A stretch of DNA of 64,000 nucleotides from JAVJSD01 sp040219575 (GTDB taxonomy: Bacteria > Planctomycetota > Planctomycetia > Pirellulales > Pirellulaceae): NCBI GenBank assembly GCA_040219575.1, contig JAVJSD010000090.1, positions 1 to 64,000 on the forward strand. Reading direction: 5' to 3'. This document shows positions 9,327-18,055 of this stretch, piece after piece. Within the stretch, counting starts at the first letter, position 1. Every line of letters begins with the position of its first letter. The translations under genes were made by a program, and so were the position numbers. The notes below the pieces were generated by a model. The model did not search any database. It was given only the letters and a program-made list of their open reading frames with translations, and had not been told where the DNA came from.

Positions 9327-10526
9327 ATGAACTCGACCAAGGGCACGATCGGGATTCTCACGGGCGGGGGCGACGTGCCGGGACTGAATCCGGCCATTCG
9401 CGCCGTCACGTTTCGCGCGATACGCGAAGGATACCGCGTCGTCGGAATTCGCCGCGGCTGGGCGGGCCTGGTGGAAGTGGTTCGCGACCAGGACGCGGAC
9501 AACAGCCATTGTGTATTGGAGTTGACCGAGGAGGTGGTGAATCGCGCGGCACGCACCGGCGGCACGTTCCTACATTCCTCTCGAACTCGCCCTAGTCATT
9601 TACCCCAAGCCGTCGTCCCGGAGCACTTGCGCGACAGGTATCCCGCGGAAGTCAACGACCTCACGCCGGACGTGCTCGAGAACCTGGCGTTTCTCGGCAT
9701 CGACTACCTGATTCCGATCGGCGGCGACGATACGTTGAGCTACGCCCAGCGACTGCATCAGGAGGGGGTGAAGGTCGTCGCCATCCCCAAGACGATGGAC
9801 AACGACGTGCCCGGCACCGACTACTGCATCGGCTTCAGCACCTGCGTGACGCGGACGATCGAAATGACGCACATGCTGCGCACGTCGGCTGGTTCGCACG
9901 AGCGGTTCCTCGTGATCGAGGTGTTCGGTCGCTACGCCGGATTCACCGCCCTGCTGCCGACGATGGCGGGAGCGGCCGACCGTTGCGTGATCCCCGAGGC
10001 GTCGTTCAGCATCGAGCACCTGGCCGAACTCCTCTCGTACGACCGCAAGCACAACCCGAGCAAATACGCCGTCGTGCTGATCTCCGAAGGCGCCCAGGTC
10101 TCAGCCGACGAGGGGATGTCGTTCGAAGGGCAAGAGCAGGATCAGTTTGGGCATCGGAAGCTGGGAGGCGTTGGCGACAAGGTCGCCGCGCAGCTGAAGG
10201 AGCTGTCGCCGAAATTCAACAGCGGGCGGCGGGTGAATATCATCAACCAGCGGCTCGGCTACCTCGTGCGTTGCGGACAACCCGACGCCATCGACGCCGT
10301 CGTGCCGATGGCGTACGGCAACCTGGCGTTGGATCTGGTGTTGGCGGAGACCTCGGGACGGCTCGTCTGCCTGCGCCACGGCTGCTACGACAACGTGCCC
10401 ATCGAGGCGATCATGGGACGCAAGAAGGTCGTGGATACGCAGAAGTACTACAACCTGGAACGCCTGCGTCCCAAGTATGAAACGTTTGAACGGCAGCCGT
10501 TGTTCATCATGACCAGCGAGAGTTAG
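9327..10526 (+). CDS. pfp: 6-phosphofructokinase, predicted pyrophosphate-dependent
   Basis: The 399-residue enzyme phosphorylates fructose 6-phosphate in glycolysis. The start ATG follows aagggagag. The phosphoryl-donor loop is TGGGDVPGLN (12-21). The diagnostic residues are GGDD (132-135), rather than the GGDG of ATP enzymes, and PKTMDND (154-160) with Lys in place of the ATP-type Gly. Together these mark the PPi-specific or PPi-preferring clade, which can run reversibly. The catalytic Asp lies in TMDND. Other substrate-site motifs (EVFGRYAGF, ISEGA) are present. An adenylate kinase gene follows about 470 bp downstream on the same strand. The donor assignment rests on these two positions and should be treated as a strong prediction. 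Confidence 0.9.
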   Translation: MNSTKGTIGILTGGGDVPGLNPAIRAVTFRAIREGYRVVGIRRGWAGLVEVVRDQDADNSHCVLELTEEVVNRAARTGGTFLHSSRTRPSHLPQAVVPEHLRDRYPAEVNDLTPDVLENLAFLGIDYLIPIGGDDTLSYAQRLHQEGVKVVAIPKTMDNDVPGTDYCIGFSTCVTRTIEMTHMLRTSAGSHERFLVIEVFGRYAGFTALLPTMAGAADRCVIPEASFSIEHLAELLSYDRKHNPSKYAVVLISEGAQVSADEGMSFEGQEQDQFGHRKLGGVGDKVAAQLKELSPKFNSGRRVNIINQRLGYLVRCGQPDAIDAVVPMAYGNLALDLVLAETSGRLVCLRHGCYDNVPIEAIMGRKKVVDTQKYYNLERLRPKYETFERQPLFIMTSES

Positions 10527-10584
10527 CCGGCGGCATGTTGTTTGCATATCCTTCGTCGATTCCCTACCTCCAAGGAGAGCGGCG

Positions 10585-10779
10585 ATGTTCATTCCACACG
10601 ATACAAGGGCGCGGCTGGGCATGCTGAATCGGCACATGGCCAAGACGCGGCGGGCGTCGAAAACCGCCGAGGAAACGCCGTCGGCCCCGGCCTCGGCGGC
10701 AAACGACGATCCCGAAGTCGTGGCGCCGCGTGAGGACGCCCCGCAGCCAAACCCTGCGAGGAAAGCAACTGGAAGATGA
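10585..10779 (+). CDS. Small basic hypothetical protein
   Basis: A 64-residue ORF preceded by a good Shine-Dalgarno (caaggagag, about 7 nt before the ATG). Codon third positions are GC-rich like neighbouring genes. The N-terminus is basic (TRARLGMLNRHMAKTRRAS) and the rest is Ala/Pro/Glu-rich and probably disordered. It matches no family I recognise. It sits between the PFK and adenylate kinase genes on the same strand, so it may be co-transcribed with them. A spurious ORF cannot be excluded. Confidence 0.45.
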   Translation: MFIPHDTRARLGMLNRHMAKTRRASKTAEETPSAPASAANDDPEVVAPREDAPQPNPARKATGR

Positions 10780-10995
10780 GCATTGTCGCGCGCAAGTGTG
10801 CGAAGTGTGTCGGGCGATTGACCGCGGGCCGAGATCCCTGGCGACATCGAAGTCGCGGCCGGCATGGATGTCGTCGTCTCCGTTTTCAATGATGGCGGGA
10901 GGACTGCAACGGTGAGCGGCCATCCGAATCGAGCGGGCTGGTCTCGCGGCCCCGGCGCTGTGTGCGAACCGCTGCCTCGTCCCAGGCGTCGAACG

Positions 10996-11667
10996 GTGCG
11001 CTTGGTGCTTCTTGGGCCGCCGGGCGTTGGCAAGGGAACTCAGGCGGAGTTGCTCAATCAACGGTTCGGGGCCTGCCACCTTTCCACCGGCGAATTGTTT
11101 CGGGCGGCGCGGTGCGCCGCAGACCACAGTCCCGCCATGCGCGAAGCGCTCGCCGCCATGCAACGCGGCGAGTTGGTCGCCGACGAACTGGTCGTTCGCA
11201 TGGTTCGCGAACGATCCCAGTGTCTCCGCTGTTGTGGTGGATTCCTGCTCGACGGCGTGCCTCGCACCGTCGCGCAGGTGGAAGCCTTGGACGAGTTGTT
11301 CGAAGAACTCGGAGTGTCGCTCGACGCCGTGTTGTCGTACGAGTTGGACTTGGAGGCGATTGTCCGTCGGTTGAGCGGCCGCCGTACTTGCTCCGACTGC
11401 AGCGCCGTTTTCCATCTGGCCAGCCGCCCGCCAAGAGACGAATCCGTCTGCGACCACTGCGGCGGCCGGTTGCTCCAACGCGACGACGACCACCCCGACG
11501 CGGTGCGGGTTCGCATGGGCGCGTATCGGCAGGCGACGCAGCCGCTGCAAGACTTCTATCGCCGACGCAACCTGCTGATTTCAATTTCGGCTCAGGGGCG
11601 GCCTGACGAAATCGCTCAACGCACGTTTCGATCGCTGGAAAACCGTCTAGGCGTCTTGACGGATTGA
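10996..11667 (+). CDS. adk: Adenylate kinase with zinc-type LID
   Basis: This enzyme catalyses AMP + ATP = 2 ADP. The P-loop GPPGVGKGTQ lies directly after the start region. The AMP-site segments (STGELFRAA; DGVPRT) follow in family order. The LID carries a Cys4 zinc knuckle, CSDC...CDHC, as in the zinc-binding adenylate kinases of Gram-positives and many other bacteria. I prefer the GTG at 10996, which puts the P-loop a few residues from the N-terminus. The longer ATG form at 10864 adds 44 residues with weaker codon bias and no family match. Its position after the PPi-type phosphofructokinase gene suggests a shared role in energy/nucleotide balance, but the genes are not tightly coupled. Confidence 0.88.
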   Translation: MRLVLLGPPGVGKGTQAELLNQRFGACHLSTGELFRAARCAADHSPAMREALAAMQRGELVADELVVRMVRERSQCLRCCGGFLLDGVPRTVAQVEALDELFEELGVSLDAVLSYELDLEAIVRRLSGRRTCSDCSAVFHLASRPPRDESVCDHCGGRLLQRDDDHPDAVRVRMGAYRQATQPLQDFYRRRNLLISISAQGRPDEIAQRTFRSLENRLGVLTD

Positions 11668-11707
11668 TTCATCGCAGCGGCGCCGCCCGAGAACTCACAG
11701 CGCAAAC

Positions 11708-11748
11708 AAAAAACCTCCGCCGCGTGGGAGATCGCCGCGCGGCGAAGG
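11708..11748 (-). terminator. Intrinsic terminator of the BON gene
   Basis: On the minus strand an 11-bp GC stem (ccttcgccgcg / cgcggcggagg with one mismatch, 11714-11724 and 11738-11748) is followed by six T residues (11713-11708). It lies 47 nt past the BON-protein stop. Confidence 0.8.
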
Positions 11749-11794
11749 CTTCGTCATGATCGATGGCGCTGGTTGCGGCGAACGCCTGACCTGC

Positions 11795-12037
11795 CTAACG
11801 GTCGACGTCCACGGCGTCCACAAGCTGCAGGACGCCAGCCACGCGCTGGCAAGATGTGATGGCCACCTGTTTTTCGTAGAACGACGACACACATCCACGC
11901 AACGTGACGATGCCGGCGCGGGCCTCGATCTCCAGTTGGTTCAGGGCCGGGAAATAACGAGAGGCCAAGTAGTTGGAGACGCGACGCTTGAGGTCGCAAT
12001 CCGAGGTCGTGCCTGGCGGCAAGTCCGTCCGGTGCAT
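11795..12037 (-). CDS. BON-domain protein
   Basis: An 80-residue protein consisting of one BON domain (bacterial OsmY and nodulation fold). It shows the conserved V..YLA..R......LEIEARAGIVTLRG pattern followed by the second alpha-beta unit with a Val-rich end. The start ATG at 12037 is supported by aagga upstream on the minus strand. The longer in-frame extension to 12178 is not family-like. No signal peptide is seen, so it is probably cytoplasmic or a remnant-sized regulator. BON domains bind phospholipid membranes or ligands. A strong terminator follows. It is possibly transcribed together with the upstream glnB gene, 150 bp away. Confidence 0.75.
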   Translation of the reverse strand: MHRTDLPPGTTSDCDLKRRVSNYLASRYFPALNQLEIEARAGIVTLRGCVSSFYEKQVAITSCQRVAGVLQLVDAVDVDR

Positions 12038-12187
12038 GGAAACCGTCCTTAATCGATGTGTTGCGAAATTTCCCAGGAGACAATGAATCCGTTTGATTTG
12101 CTCCGGAGCATGGCAACACGCCGCCGACGACCAGGCGAAGGTCGTCGCGCGCGGTTTCACGCCGAGACGTTGCGGCACGTGAACGTG

Positions 12188-12526
12188 CTACAGCGCCGCG
12201 TCGCCGGTCTCGCCGGTCCGAATGCGGACAGCGTTTCCCAACTCCGAAACAAAGATCTTCCCGTCGCCGATGCCGCCCGTCTGGGCGGCCTTCATGATCG
12301 TATCGACCAGCGCATCGCCGCGATCGTCGCTGACCACCATCTCAATCTTGATCTTGGGGATGAAATCGATCTTGTACTCGGCTCCCCGATAGGTTTCGGT
12401 TTGACCTTTCTGCCGGCCGAAACCGCGCACCTCAATAACGGTCATCCCTTCGAACCCATTCTCGACCAAGGCGGCCTTCACCTCGTCCAGTTTGTGGTGC
12501 CTGACAATCGCTTCGACTTTTTTCAT
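12188..12526 (-). CDS. glnB: PII nitrogen regulatory protein
   Basis: A 112-residue PII signal protein that senses 2-oxoglutarate and ATP/ADP and tunes nitrogen assimilation or ammonium transport. The N-terminus MKKVEAIVR is canonical. The T-loop contains the uridylylation tyrosine Y51 in TETYRGAEY. The VSELGNAVRIRTGE segment near the C-terminus is the PII signature II region. The ATG at 12526 is chosen because the family starts exactly there; GGAG lies 11-15 nt upstream. No amtB or glnA lies adjacent, so whether it is GlnB- or GlnK-like cannot be decided. Confidence 0.93.
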   Translation of the reverse strand: MKKVEAIVRHHKLDEVKAALVENGFEGMTVIEVRGFGRQKGQTETYRGAEYKIDFIPKIKIEMVVSDDRGDALVDTIMKAAQTGGIGDGKIFVSELGNAVRIRTGETGDAAL

Positions 12527-12737
12527 GTTCGCAATAACTCCGCCTGCTGACCGGCACATCGGACGCCCGCGAGCAACGCAGACTTCCCACCGATCGATGA
12601 AGAAGGTAGTGAGAGGGAAACTGGGTCGGGCGTCACCGCGGCGAGTATCTTCAAACGCGGCGTCAAACGCCCGCTTCACGCAAACTGCAAGTGATATGCC
12701 GAATCGAGGAAGATATCCAGATTCGACGCATCCTCAG

Positions 12738-12762
12738 AAAAAACAGCCGCTCTGCGGGCGGC
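12738..12762 (-). terminator. Possible short intrinsic terminator
   Basis: On the minus strand the stem gccgc / gcggc with a 7-nt loop is followed by tgtttttt (12743-12738). The stem is only 5 bp. It lies in the 535-nt gap (12527-13061) between glnB and the TIM-barrel gene, where I support no other feature. Which transcript it would end is unclear. Confidence 0.4.
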
Positions 12763-13061
12763 GAAGCACGGCATGTCCTCTCGCCGCGGCGAGGGTCGCC
12801 CACGGACCGTGCGGAGACTGCGCGAAAAGGGGGCAAGCGGGGGAGGCAGCTTGAATTGCCGTGCAGGCGGATGCGGCGAGCCACGTTCAACGGGGGGGAG
12901 GGCGTTTTCTGCTTGCGTGGAAGCAAAGCTCGACGAAAGCGGCGGGCGCGTTCCTGCTGGCCGGCGCGTTTCTTTACAGTCCCGAGCCGATGATACATAC
13001 TATCGCACCCAACGCGGCGAGATGCCGCGTGCGAACGGATACCTCTCCCGGAGATGCACGG

Positions 13062-13877
13062 ATGGAGCGTCTTGCCGTCAACGAAATGACCACGTATCGC
13101 TGGACGTTTGAAGAAGACGTCGAGCACTACGTGAAGGCCGGCGTACGCGGCATCGGCGTCTGGCGCCAGAAGCTCTCCGACTTCGGTGAGGAAAGGGGCA
13201 TCGAGCTGATCGCCGACAGCGGCCTGAAGGTCTCCAGCCTGCTGTGGGCCGGGGGATTCACAGGCAGCGAGGGAACCACCCATCGGGAAAGCATTGCCGA
13301 CGCCCTGCACGCGATTCGCCAGGCTGCCGCGATTGGGTCCGGGGCCCTGGTGCTCTACACGGGGGCGCGTGCCGGGCACACGCACAACCACGCTCGACGC
13401 CTGATGCGAGGGGCGCTGAAGGCGATTGCACCCCTGGCGGAGGAACTGGGCGTGTCGCTGGCGATCGAACCCATGCATCCCGGCTGCGCCGCCGATTGGA
13501 CGTTTCTGACCGATATCGACGACACCCTGGCCCTGCTCGACGCCGTCGACAGCCCTGCCGCCAAACTCTGCTTTGATACGTATCAACTGGCCCAAGACCC
13601 CGCCGTGCTCGATCGCATCCATGAACTCGCCCCACGTACGGCCTTGGTGCAACTGGGCGACGCCAAGAGACCGCCCGACGGCGAACAAGACCGCTGCCTG
13701 TTGGGCGAGGGAGTCATTCCGCTGGGCGCCGTGATCGCCGCCTTCGACGCCGCGGGATACGACGGATTCTACGAGCTGGAGCTGCTCGGCGAGGAAATCG
13801 AAGCCGCCGACTACGTCGACCTCTTGCAGCGTTCGAAGCTGGCGTACGCCGACCTCCTTGGTGTGGCCGGCCCCTGA
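13062..13877 (+). CDS. Sugar phosphate isomerase/epimerase (xylose isomerase-like TIM barrel)
   Basis: The 271-residue protein belongs to the AP-endonuclease-2/xylose-isomerase-like TIM barrel family. Candidate metal ligands occur in barrel order: E in AIEPMHP, D in LCFDTYQ, H/D near LVQLGDAKRPP, and E in GFYELELLGEE. The ATG at 13062 follows ggag with an 8-nt spacing; an in-frame ATG at 12990 is also possible. Members isomerise or epimerise ketoses and inositols, and are abundant in planctomycetes. No partner dehydrogenase is adjacent, so the substrate is unknown. Confidence 0.8.
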   Translation: MERLAVNEMTTYRWTFEEDVEHYVKAGVRGIGVWRQKLSDFGEERGIELIADSGLKVSSLLWAGGFTGSEGTTHRESIADALHAIRQAAAIGSGALVLYTGARAGHTHNHARRLMRGALKAIAPLAEELGVSLAIEPMHPGCAADWTFLTDIDDTLALLDAVDSPAAKLCFDTYQLAQDPAVLDRIHELAPRTALVQLGDAKRPPDGEQDRCLLGEGVIPLGAVIAAFDAAGYDGFYELELLGEEIEAADYVDLLQRSKLAYADLLGVAGP

Positions 13878-13973
13878 ACGCCCGGCCATGAAACCAGTAC
13901 CACGGACATCCACACCACGGATGTCCACGTCGACGAGGACGTCCGTCGTCCAAGACTCCAAAGCGCCCGCATC

Positions 13974-14016
13974 TTGACATGAGCGACCGTTCAATTAAAT
14001 TGCAGTTCAATTGAAC
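13974..14016 (+). promoter_or_regulatory. arsR promoter and overlapping palindromic operator
   Basis: A -35 box TTGACA (13974-13979) lies 16 nt before TAAATT (13996-14001). A perfect 12-bp palindrome, gttcaattgaac (14005-14016), and a half-match gttcaattaaat (13989-14000) overlap the -10/start region. A third partial copy, attcaac, lies at 14021-14027. This is the expected geometry for autorepression by the ArsR protein encoded 18 bp further on. Confidence 0.7.
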
Positions 14017-14033
14017 AGTAATTCAACCCTGGC

Positions 14034-14351
14034 GTGGAGACGCAGGCGATGGCCGCCTCTGATAGCGCAACCACCGGATGCGCGGCGATGCTCAAAGTGC
14101 TGGCCGATGAAACGCGGCTGGCCGTCGTGGAGCAGCTGTTGACCGGACCGAAACATGTCGGCGAGATCAACGAGCGGCTGCAAGTCGAACAGAGTCTGCT
14201 GTCGCACCATCTGAAGGTGTTGCGCGACGCCGGCATGGTCGAGGCGCAGCGCGACGGCAAGTCGGTGCTCTATCGGTTGACCCCGGCGGTCGATGGAGCG
14301 CGTCGGGGAAAGGCGCTCGACCTCGGTTGTTGCCTGATTTCCTTCGGTTGA
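14034..14351 (+). CDS. arsR: ArsR/SmtB-family transcriptional repressor
   Basis: A 105-residue winged-helix regulator. The helix-turn-helix covers about residues 37-66 (HVGEINERLQVEQSLLSHHL), followed by the beta-wing (AQRDGKSVLYRL). Members release DNA on binding metal(loid)s or other signals. A C-terminal vicinal cysteine pair, C99-C100, plus C16 could bind As(III) or Sb(III), but the classical CxC/CVC site in the recognition helix is absent. It precedes an aquaglyceroporin gene by 42 bp. This is the arrangement seen where arsenite leaves through an AqpS-like channel. An inverted-repeat operator lies just upstream. An arsenic role is inferred. Confidence 0.85.
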   Translation: METQAMAASDSATTGCAAMLKVLADETRLAVVEQLLTGPKHVGEINERLQVEQSLLSHHLKVLRDAGMVEAQRDGKSVLYRLTPAVDGARRGKALDLGCCLISFG

Positions 14352-14393
14352 CAATCTCTCCCAATTGCTCACCCCGCCCCTCCCGCCTCTCCG

Positions 14394-15275
14394 ATGACCC
14401 AACAACCTCGCACGCTTGCCGCCTGCTCCATCGCCGAGGCCATCGGGACGTTCCTGCTGGTGTTCTTCGGCTGCGGCGCCGTGCACACCGCCGTGCTCAC
14501 CGGCGAACTGACGGGCCTGTGGCAGGTCGGCGCGGTGTGGGGCGTCGCGATCATGTTGGCCATCTACTCCATCGGCGCCATCAGCGGCGCTCACATCAAT
14601 CCCGCGATCACCACGGCGCTCGCTTGTTGGGGACTATTCCCCAAGCAGCGCGTGCCGGCCTACGTCATGGCGCAGCTCTTCGGCGCTTTCTTCGCCGCCG
14701 CCGCGCTGTACTGCATTTACAGCCCCTTCCTGCAGGCCAAGGAACGACAGAAGGGAGTCACTCGCGGCCAGCCCGGCAGCGAAATCACGGCCATGTGCTA
14801 TGGCGAGTACTTCCCGAATCCAGGCCCCATGGCCGGCGGCGTGTATGCGTACTCCCCCAGCGAGCACGAGTTTTTCAACACGCGAGTCACCGAACTGGGC
14901 GCCTGCCTGGCCGAAGTAATGGGCACGGCGATTTTGGCGTTCATGGTGGTGGCGCTGACCGAAGGCCGCAATCCCGTCGGTCCCCGCTTCATGGCGCCCG
15001 TGTTCATCGGGCTGACGGTCACGGCGCTGATCTGCGTGATCGCGCCGCTGACGCAAGCCTGTTTCAATCCGGCCCGCGATTTCGGACCGCGCCTGTTCGC
15101 CTACTTCGCCGGCTGGGGTCCGATCGCGATCCCCGGTCCGCGCGGCGCCGGCATCTTCACCGTCTATATCCTGTCGCCGCTGGTGGGCGGCGTGTTGGGC
15201 GTGGGCGTTTATCAATGTCTCGTCCGGCCGATGGTCGCGCCGCTGCTGCGGCCACAAGAGGATTCGAATTCATGA
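14394..15275 (+). CDS. MIP-family aquaglyceroporin (AqpS/GlpF-like)
   Basis: A 293-residue inner-membrane channel with six transmembrane helices and two half-helices. The NPA boxes are HINPAIT (first) and FNPARDFGPR (second). The Asp after NPAR is the hallmark of glycerol-type rather than strict water channels. The loop between TM3 and TM4 is unusually long (about residues 107-160, polar, Tyr/Pro-rich). It is in operon with arsR, 42 bp upstream, and its stop overlaps the next start by 4 bp (ATGA). Context suggests conduction of arsenite or a related neutral solute. Glycerol or another polyol is the alternative. Confidence 0.88.
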   Translation: MTQQPRTLAACSIAEAIGTFLLVFFGCGAVHTAVLTGELTGLWQVGAVWGVAIMLAIYSIGAISGAHINPAITTALACWGLFPKQRVPAYVMAQLFGAFFAAAALYCIYSPFLQAKERQKGVTRGQPGSEITAMCYGEYFPNPGPMAGGVYAYSPSEHEFFNTRVTELGACLAEVMGTAILAFMVVALTEGRNPVGPRFMAPVFIGLTVTALICVIAPLTQACFNPARDFGPRLFAYFAGWGPIAIPGPRGAGIFTVYILSPLVGGVLGVGVYQCLVRPMVAPLLRPQEDSNS

Positions 15276-16447
15276 CCGCACACCACCGGCAAGCGTATCT
15301 CCGCCTCGTCCCTCTCTGCGCCTTGCTGATGCTGACGACGCTGACGGCCGGTTTGGACGGCAGCGCGAAGGCCGAGGAGCTCTCTCCCGCCAAGCCGTAC
15401 GCCGCCCGTCGCAGCGACGCGGTCACGCACGACGTCGACTTCACGGTGGTCGTCACACCACCCTATCACTGCCAGGTGCTGAAAGTTTGGCTGCCGCTGC
15501 CGCAATCCGACGAGGGCCAAACGGTTACCGACAGTCGGCTCAGCACGTTTCCCGGGCGCGTCGAGCCGACGATCGCCGCCGAGCCGGTGTACGGCAATCG
15601 CTTCGCCTACTTCGAGTTTCACGATCCCCACGGAGCGCAGATCATCCGCCACCGTTTCAAGGCGAAGATCTGGAATCTGCATTGGGACGTGGCGGCGGAC
15701 AAGGTCGAGCGCGTGCAGCAGTGGCCGGCGACGTTCGCGCCGTATCTCACGGCGCCGGAACTGGAGCACGCATCGCAGCTCGACGAAGTGCTGACGCGGA
15801 TCGCCCCGCGGCGCGACCAGACGGCCGACGGCCTGCTGGCGGCCATGAACTGGATCGACCAGAACATGACGTACGATCACGTCAACGCCTCGCTGCGGGC
15901 CGACGCCGACTTCGCCTTCGCGCAGCGTCGCGGCCATTGCAGCGACTACCACGGTCTGTGCGCCACGATGGGCCGCAAGCTCGGCTACCCAACCCGCGTC
16001 ACCTATGGGATAGCGATGGTTCCCAAGAATTCCCCCTCGCACTGCAAGCTGGAGGCGTACCTGCCGCCGTACGGCTGGGTCAGCTTCGACCTTTCCGAGA
16101 CGCAGAAGCTCGTCGCCAAGATTCAGAAAGACGAAGCGCTGGGCGAAGGCGAAAAGCAGACACTGATCGATGCGGCCCGTCGTCGCTTGCGGCGAGGTTT
16201 TCGAGAAAACAGTTGGCTGCTGGTGACGCGCGGCACGAACTACGAGTTGGCGCCGAAGGCGTCGCGACCGGTGGCGGTGGTCCGCACGATCTACGCCGAG
16301 GCCGACGGCCAGCCGCTGCCGGATCCCGATCCCGCCAACATCGAAAAACGCGAGTTCGCTTGGATGACGGCTCATAAGTTTTCGGCCGACAAGCCGTTCG
16401 ACTTGCCGTTCAAGGACGCCGGTACGCTGCGCGAAAGCGCCGAGTAG
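15272..16447 (+). CDS. Secreted transglutaminase-like cysteine protease/amidase
   Basis: A 391-residue protein whose start codon overlaps the channel stop (ATGA). An N-terminal signal peptide (about 9-35) is followed by an immunoglobulin-like beta region and a transglutaminase core. Catalytic residues are C223 (RGHCSDYHG), H257 (PSHCKLEAYLPPYGW) and D273 (SFDLSE). Bacterial homologues are usually proteases or peptide-modifying enzymes of unknown substrate. It should act in the periplasm. Its coupling to the ArsR-regulated channel is unexpected; co-expression is implied but no shared function is established. Confidence 0.82.
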   Translation: MTAHHRQAYLRLVPLCALLMLTTLTAGLDGSAKAEELSPAKPYAARRSDAVTHDVDFTVVVTPPYHCQVLKVWLPLPQSDEGQTVTDSRLSTFPGRVEPTIAAEPVYGNRFAYFEFHDPHGAQIIRHRFKAKIWNLHWDVAADKVERVQQWPATFAPYLTAPELEHASQLDEVLTRIAPRRDQTADGLLAAMNWIDQNMTYDHVNASLRADADFAFAQRRGHCSDYHGLCATMGRKLGYPTRVTYGIAMVPKNSPSHCKLEAYLPPYGWVSFDLSETQKLVAKIQKDEALGEGEKQTLIDAARRRLRRGFRENSWLLVTRGTNYELAPKASRPVAVVRTIYAEADGQPLPDPDPANIEKREFAWMTAHKFSADKPFDLPFKDAGTLRESAE

Positions 16448-16530
16448 AACACGAATCCGCGGGACGCCGGCGAGGGAGAATCGGGTCTTGCGAAAATGAC
16501 CAATGACCAATTGGCTTTGAGCGAACGACC

Positions 16531-16595
16531 GTAGCGGAACTCGCCAGAGTTCCGAAGCGGCGCGAGGCGTCGGAACTCTGGTGAGTTCCGCTACC
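16531..16595. repeat. GTAGCGGAACTC palindromic repeat
   Basis: Arms gtagcggaactcgccagagttccg and cggaactctggtgagttccgctac face each other around a short core. This is one of at least seven family members in the window. It lies in the 240-nt gap before the COG0523 gene. Confidence 0.75.
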
Positions 16596-16688
16596 GGTAG
16601 AACCATTGGTCGTTTGAAATACCGGTTGCATTTGAAGCACCGCAGGTAGCTGCTAGGCTTGCCCCCATCAATCAAAAGGCGCACCCCC

Positions 16689-17792
16689 ATGTCCATTCGC
16701 TTCATCATGATCGGCGGCTTTTTGGGCGCCGGAAAAACGACCGCCATCGGCCGGCTAGCCAAGACGTACCAGGATCGGGGGCTGAAGGTCGGCATCGTCA
16801 CCAACGATCAGGCCTCCGACCTGGTCGATACGCACACGCTCCGCTCGCAGGGCTTCGACGTCGGCGAGGTGGCCGGCGCCTGCTTCTGCTGCAACTTCAA
16901 CGAACTGACCGACGTCGTCGGCCAGCTCGAAGCGCGGCAGGCGCCCGACGTGGTGATCGCCGAGCCGGTCGGCAGCTGCACCGACCTGGTGGCCACCGTC
17001 GTGCAGCCGATCATGCGGCTGTACAACGAGAAGTTCGACGTCGCCCCTTACGGCGTGATTCTCAAGCCGTCGCACGGGCTGCGGATTCTCAGCGACAGCG
17101 AGCGCGGCTTTTCCCCCAAGGCGGCCTACATCTTCAAGAAGCAGCTCGAGGAGGCCGACTTCGTGATCATCAACCGCATCGACGAACTTCAGCCGCGGGA
17201 GGTCGACGAGCTCGAAGCGTTGATCAAGCGGGAGCGGCCCGACGTGCCGGTGCTGCGGCTGTCGGCGAAGACCGGCGACAGCTTCGAGGGGTTGCTGCAA
17301 ATGCTCGATCAGCGCGGCGCGTTCGGCCGCAACATCCTCGAACTCGACTACGACATCTACGCCGAGGGCGAGGCGGAGTTGGGATGGCTCAACAGCAGCC
17401 TGCGCGTGGCCTCCGACAGTGAGTTCGCGCTCGATGAACTGCTGGTCGACATCGTCGATCGGCTGCGGACCTCGCTGGCGGAGCAGGACGCCGAGCCCGC
17501 GCATCTGAAAACGATCGGTCTGTGGGAGGGATATCACGGCGTGGCGAACCTCATCAGCAGCGACCGGCCGGCGGAATTGTCGCTGGCCTCCGACTGCCGC
17601 ACGCGCACCGCCGACGTGGTGGTCAACGCCCGCGTGGCGACCGCCCCCGAGACGCTCACCGAGCATGTCGAGCGGGCCGTGCACGCGGCCTGCGCGCGGG
17701 TCGGCGCGACGGCCGAATTCCGCCAGACCCAAAGCTTCCGCCCCGGCCGACCTGTGCCCACGCATCGCTTCAGCGAACCCCTGGCGGAGTAG
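16689..17792 (+). CDS. COG0523 (CobW/YeiR-family) G3E GTPase, putative metallochaperone
   Basis: A 367-residue P-loop GTPase. Walker A is GGFLGAGKTT (9-18). The metal-binding CxCC motif, C65-F-C67-C68 in GACFCC, is the family signature. The G4-like motif NRID supports GTP use, and the second half is a CobW-C-like domain. Members deliver zinc, cobalt or iron to target enzymes or help in metal stress. I start at the ATG 16689 rather than the in-frame codon at 16659, because the family begins just before the P-loop. A weak promoter-like pair, TTGAAG (16632) and TAGGCT (16654), lies upstream. No zur-box or metal enzyme neighbour identifies the metal. Confidence 0.87.
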   Translation: MSIRFIMIGGFLGAGKTTAIGRLAKTYQDRGLKVGIVTNDQASDLVDTHTLRSQGFDVGEVAGACFCCNFNELTDVVGQLEARQAPDVVIAEPVGSCTDLVATVVQPIMRLYNEKFDVAPYGVILKPSHGLRILSDSERGFSPKAAYIFKKQLEEADFVIINRIDELQPREVDELEALIKRERPDVPVLRLSAKTGDSFEGLLQMLDQRGAFGRNILELDYDIYAEGEAELGWLNSSLRVASDSEFALDELLVDIVDRLRTSLAEQDAEPAHLKTIGLWEGYHGVANLISSDRPAELSLASDCRTRTADVVVNARVATAPETLTEHVERAVHAACARVGATAEFRQTQSFRPGRPVPTHRFSEPLAE

Positions 17793-17971
17793 TGATCCGT
17801 CGCCGATGCCGCCGGAACATGTTCGAACGTTTGCGCGCCAGCATGCTCACTCGCCTCCGGCGTGCGAGCATGGCGCCCTAGCCCGGCGGCGGCGGCGAGG
17901 CGCTGGGATGAACCCAGCGGCTCAGCTACAACGCGTCTTTGCCTGAATACGAGCAGTATACACCTAGGGCG

Positions 17972-18036
17972 GTAGCGGAACTCGCCAGAGTTCCGATGCT
18001 TCGCTCGATATCGGAAGTCTGGCGACTTCCGCTACG
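17972..18036. repeat. GTAGCGGAACTC palindromic repeat
   Basis: Arms gtagcggaactcgcc and ggcgacttccgctac enclose ttccgatgcttcgctcgatatcggaa. It lies between the convergent COG0523 and lptB-like genes, 20 nt from the latter's stop. The remaining gap (17793-17971) shows nothing else. Confidence 0.75.
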
Positions 18037-18055
18037 AGTTTCCGACAGCGTCTCG

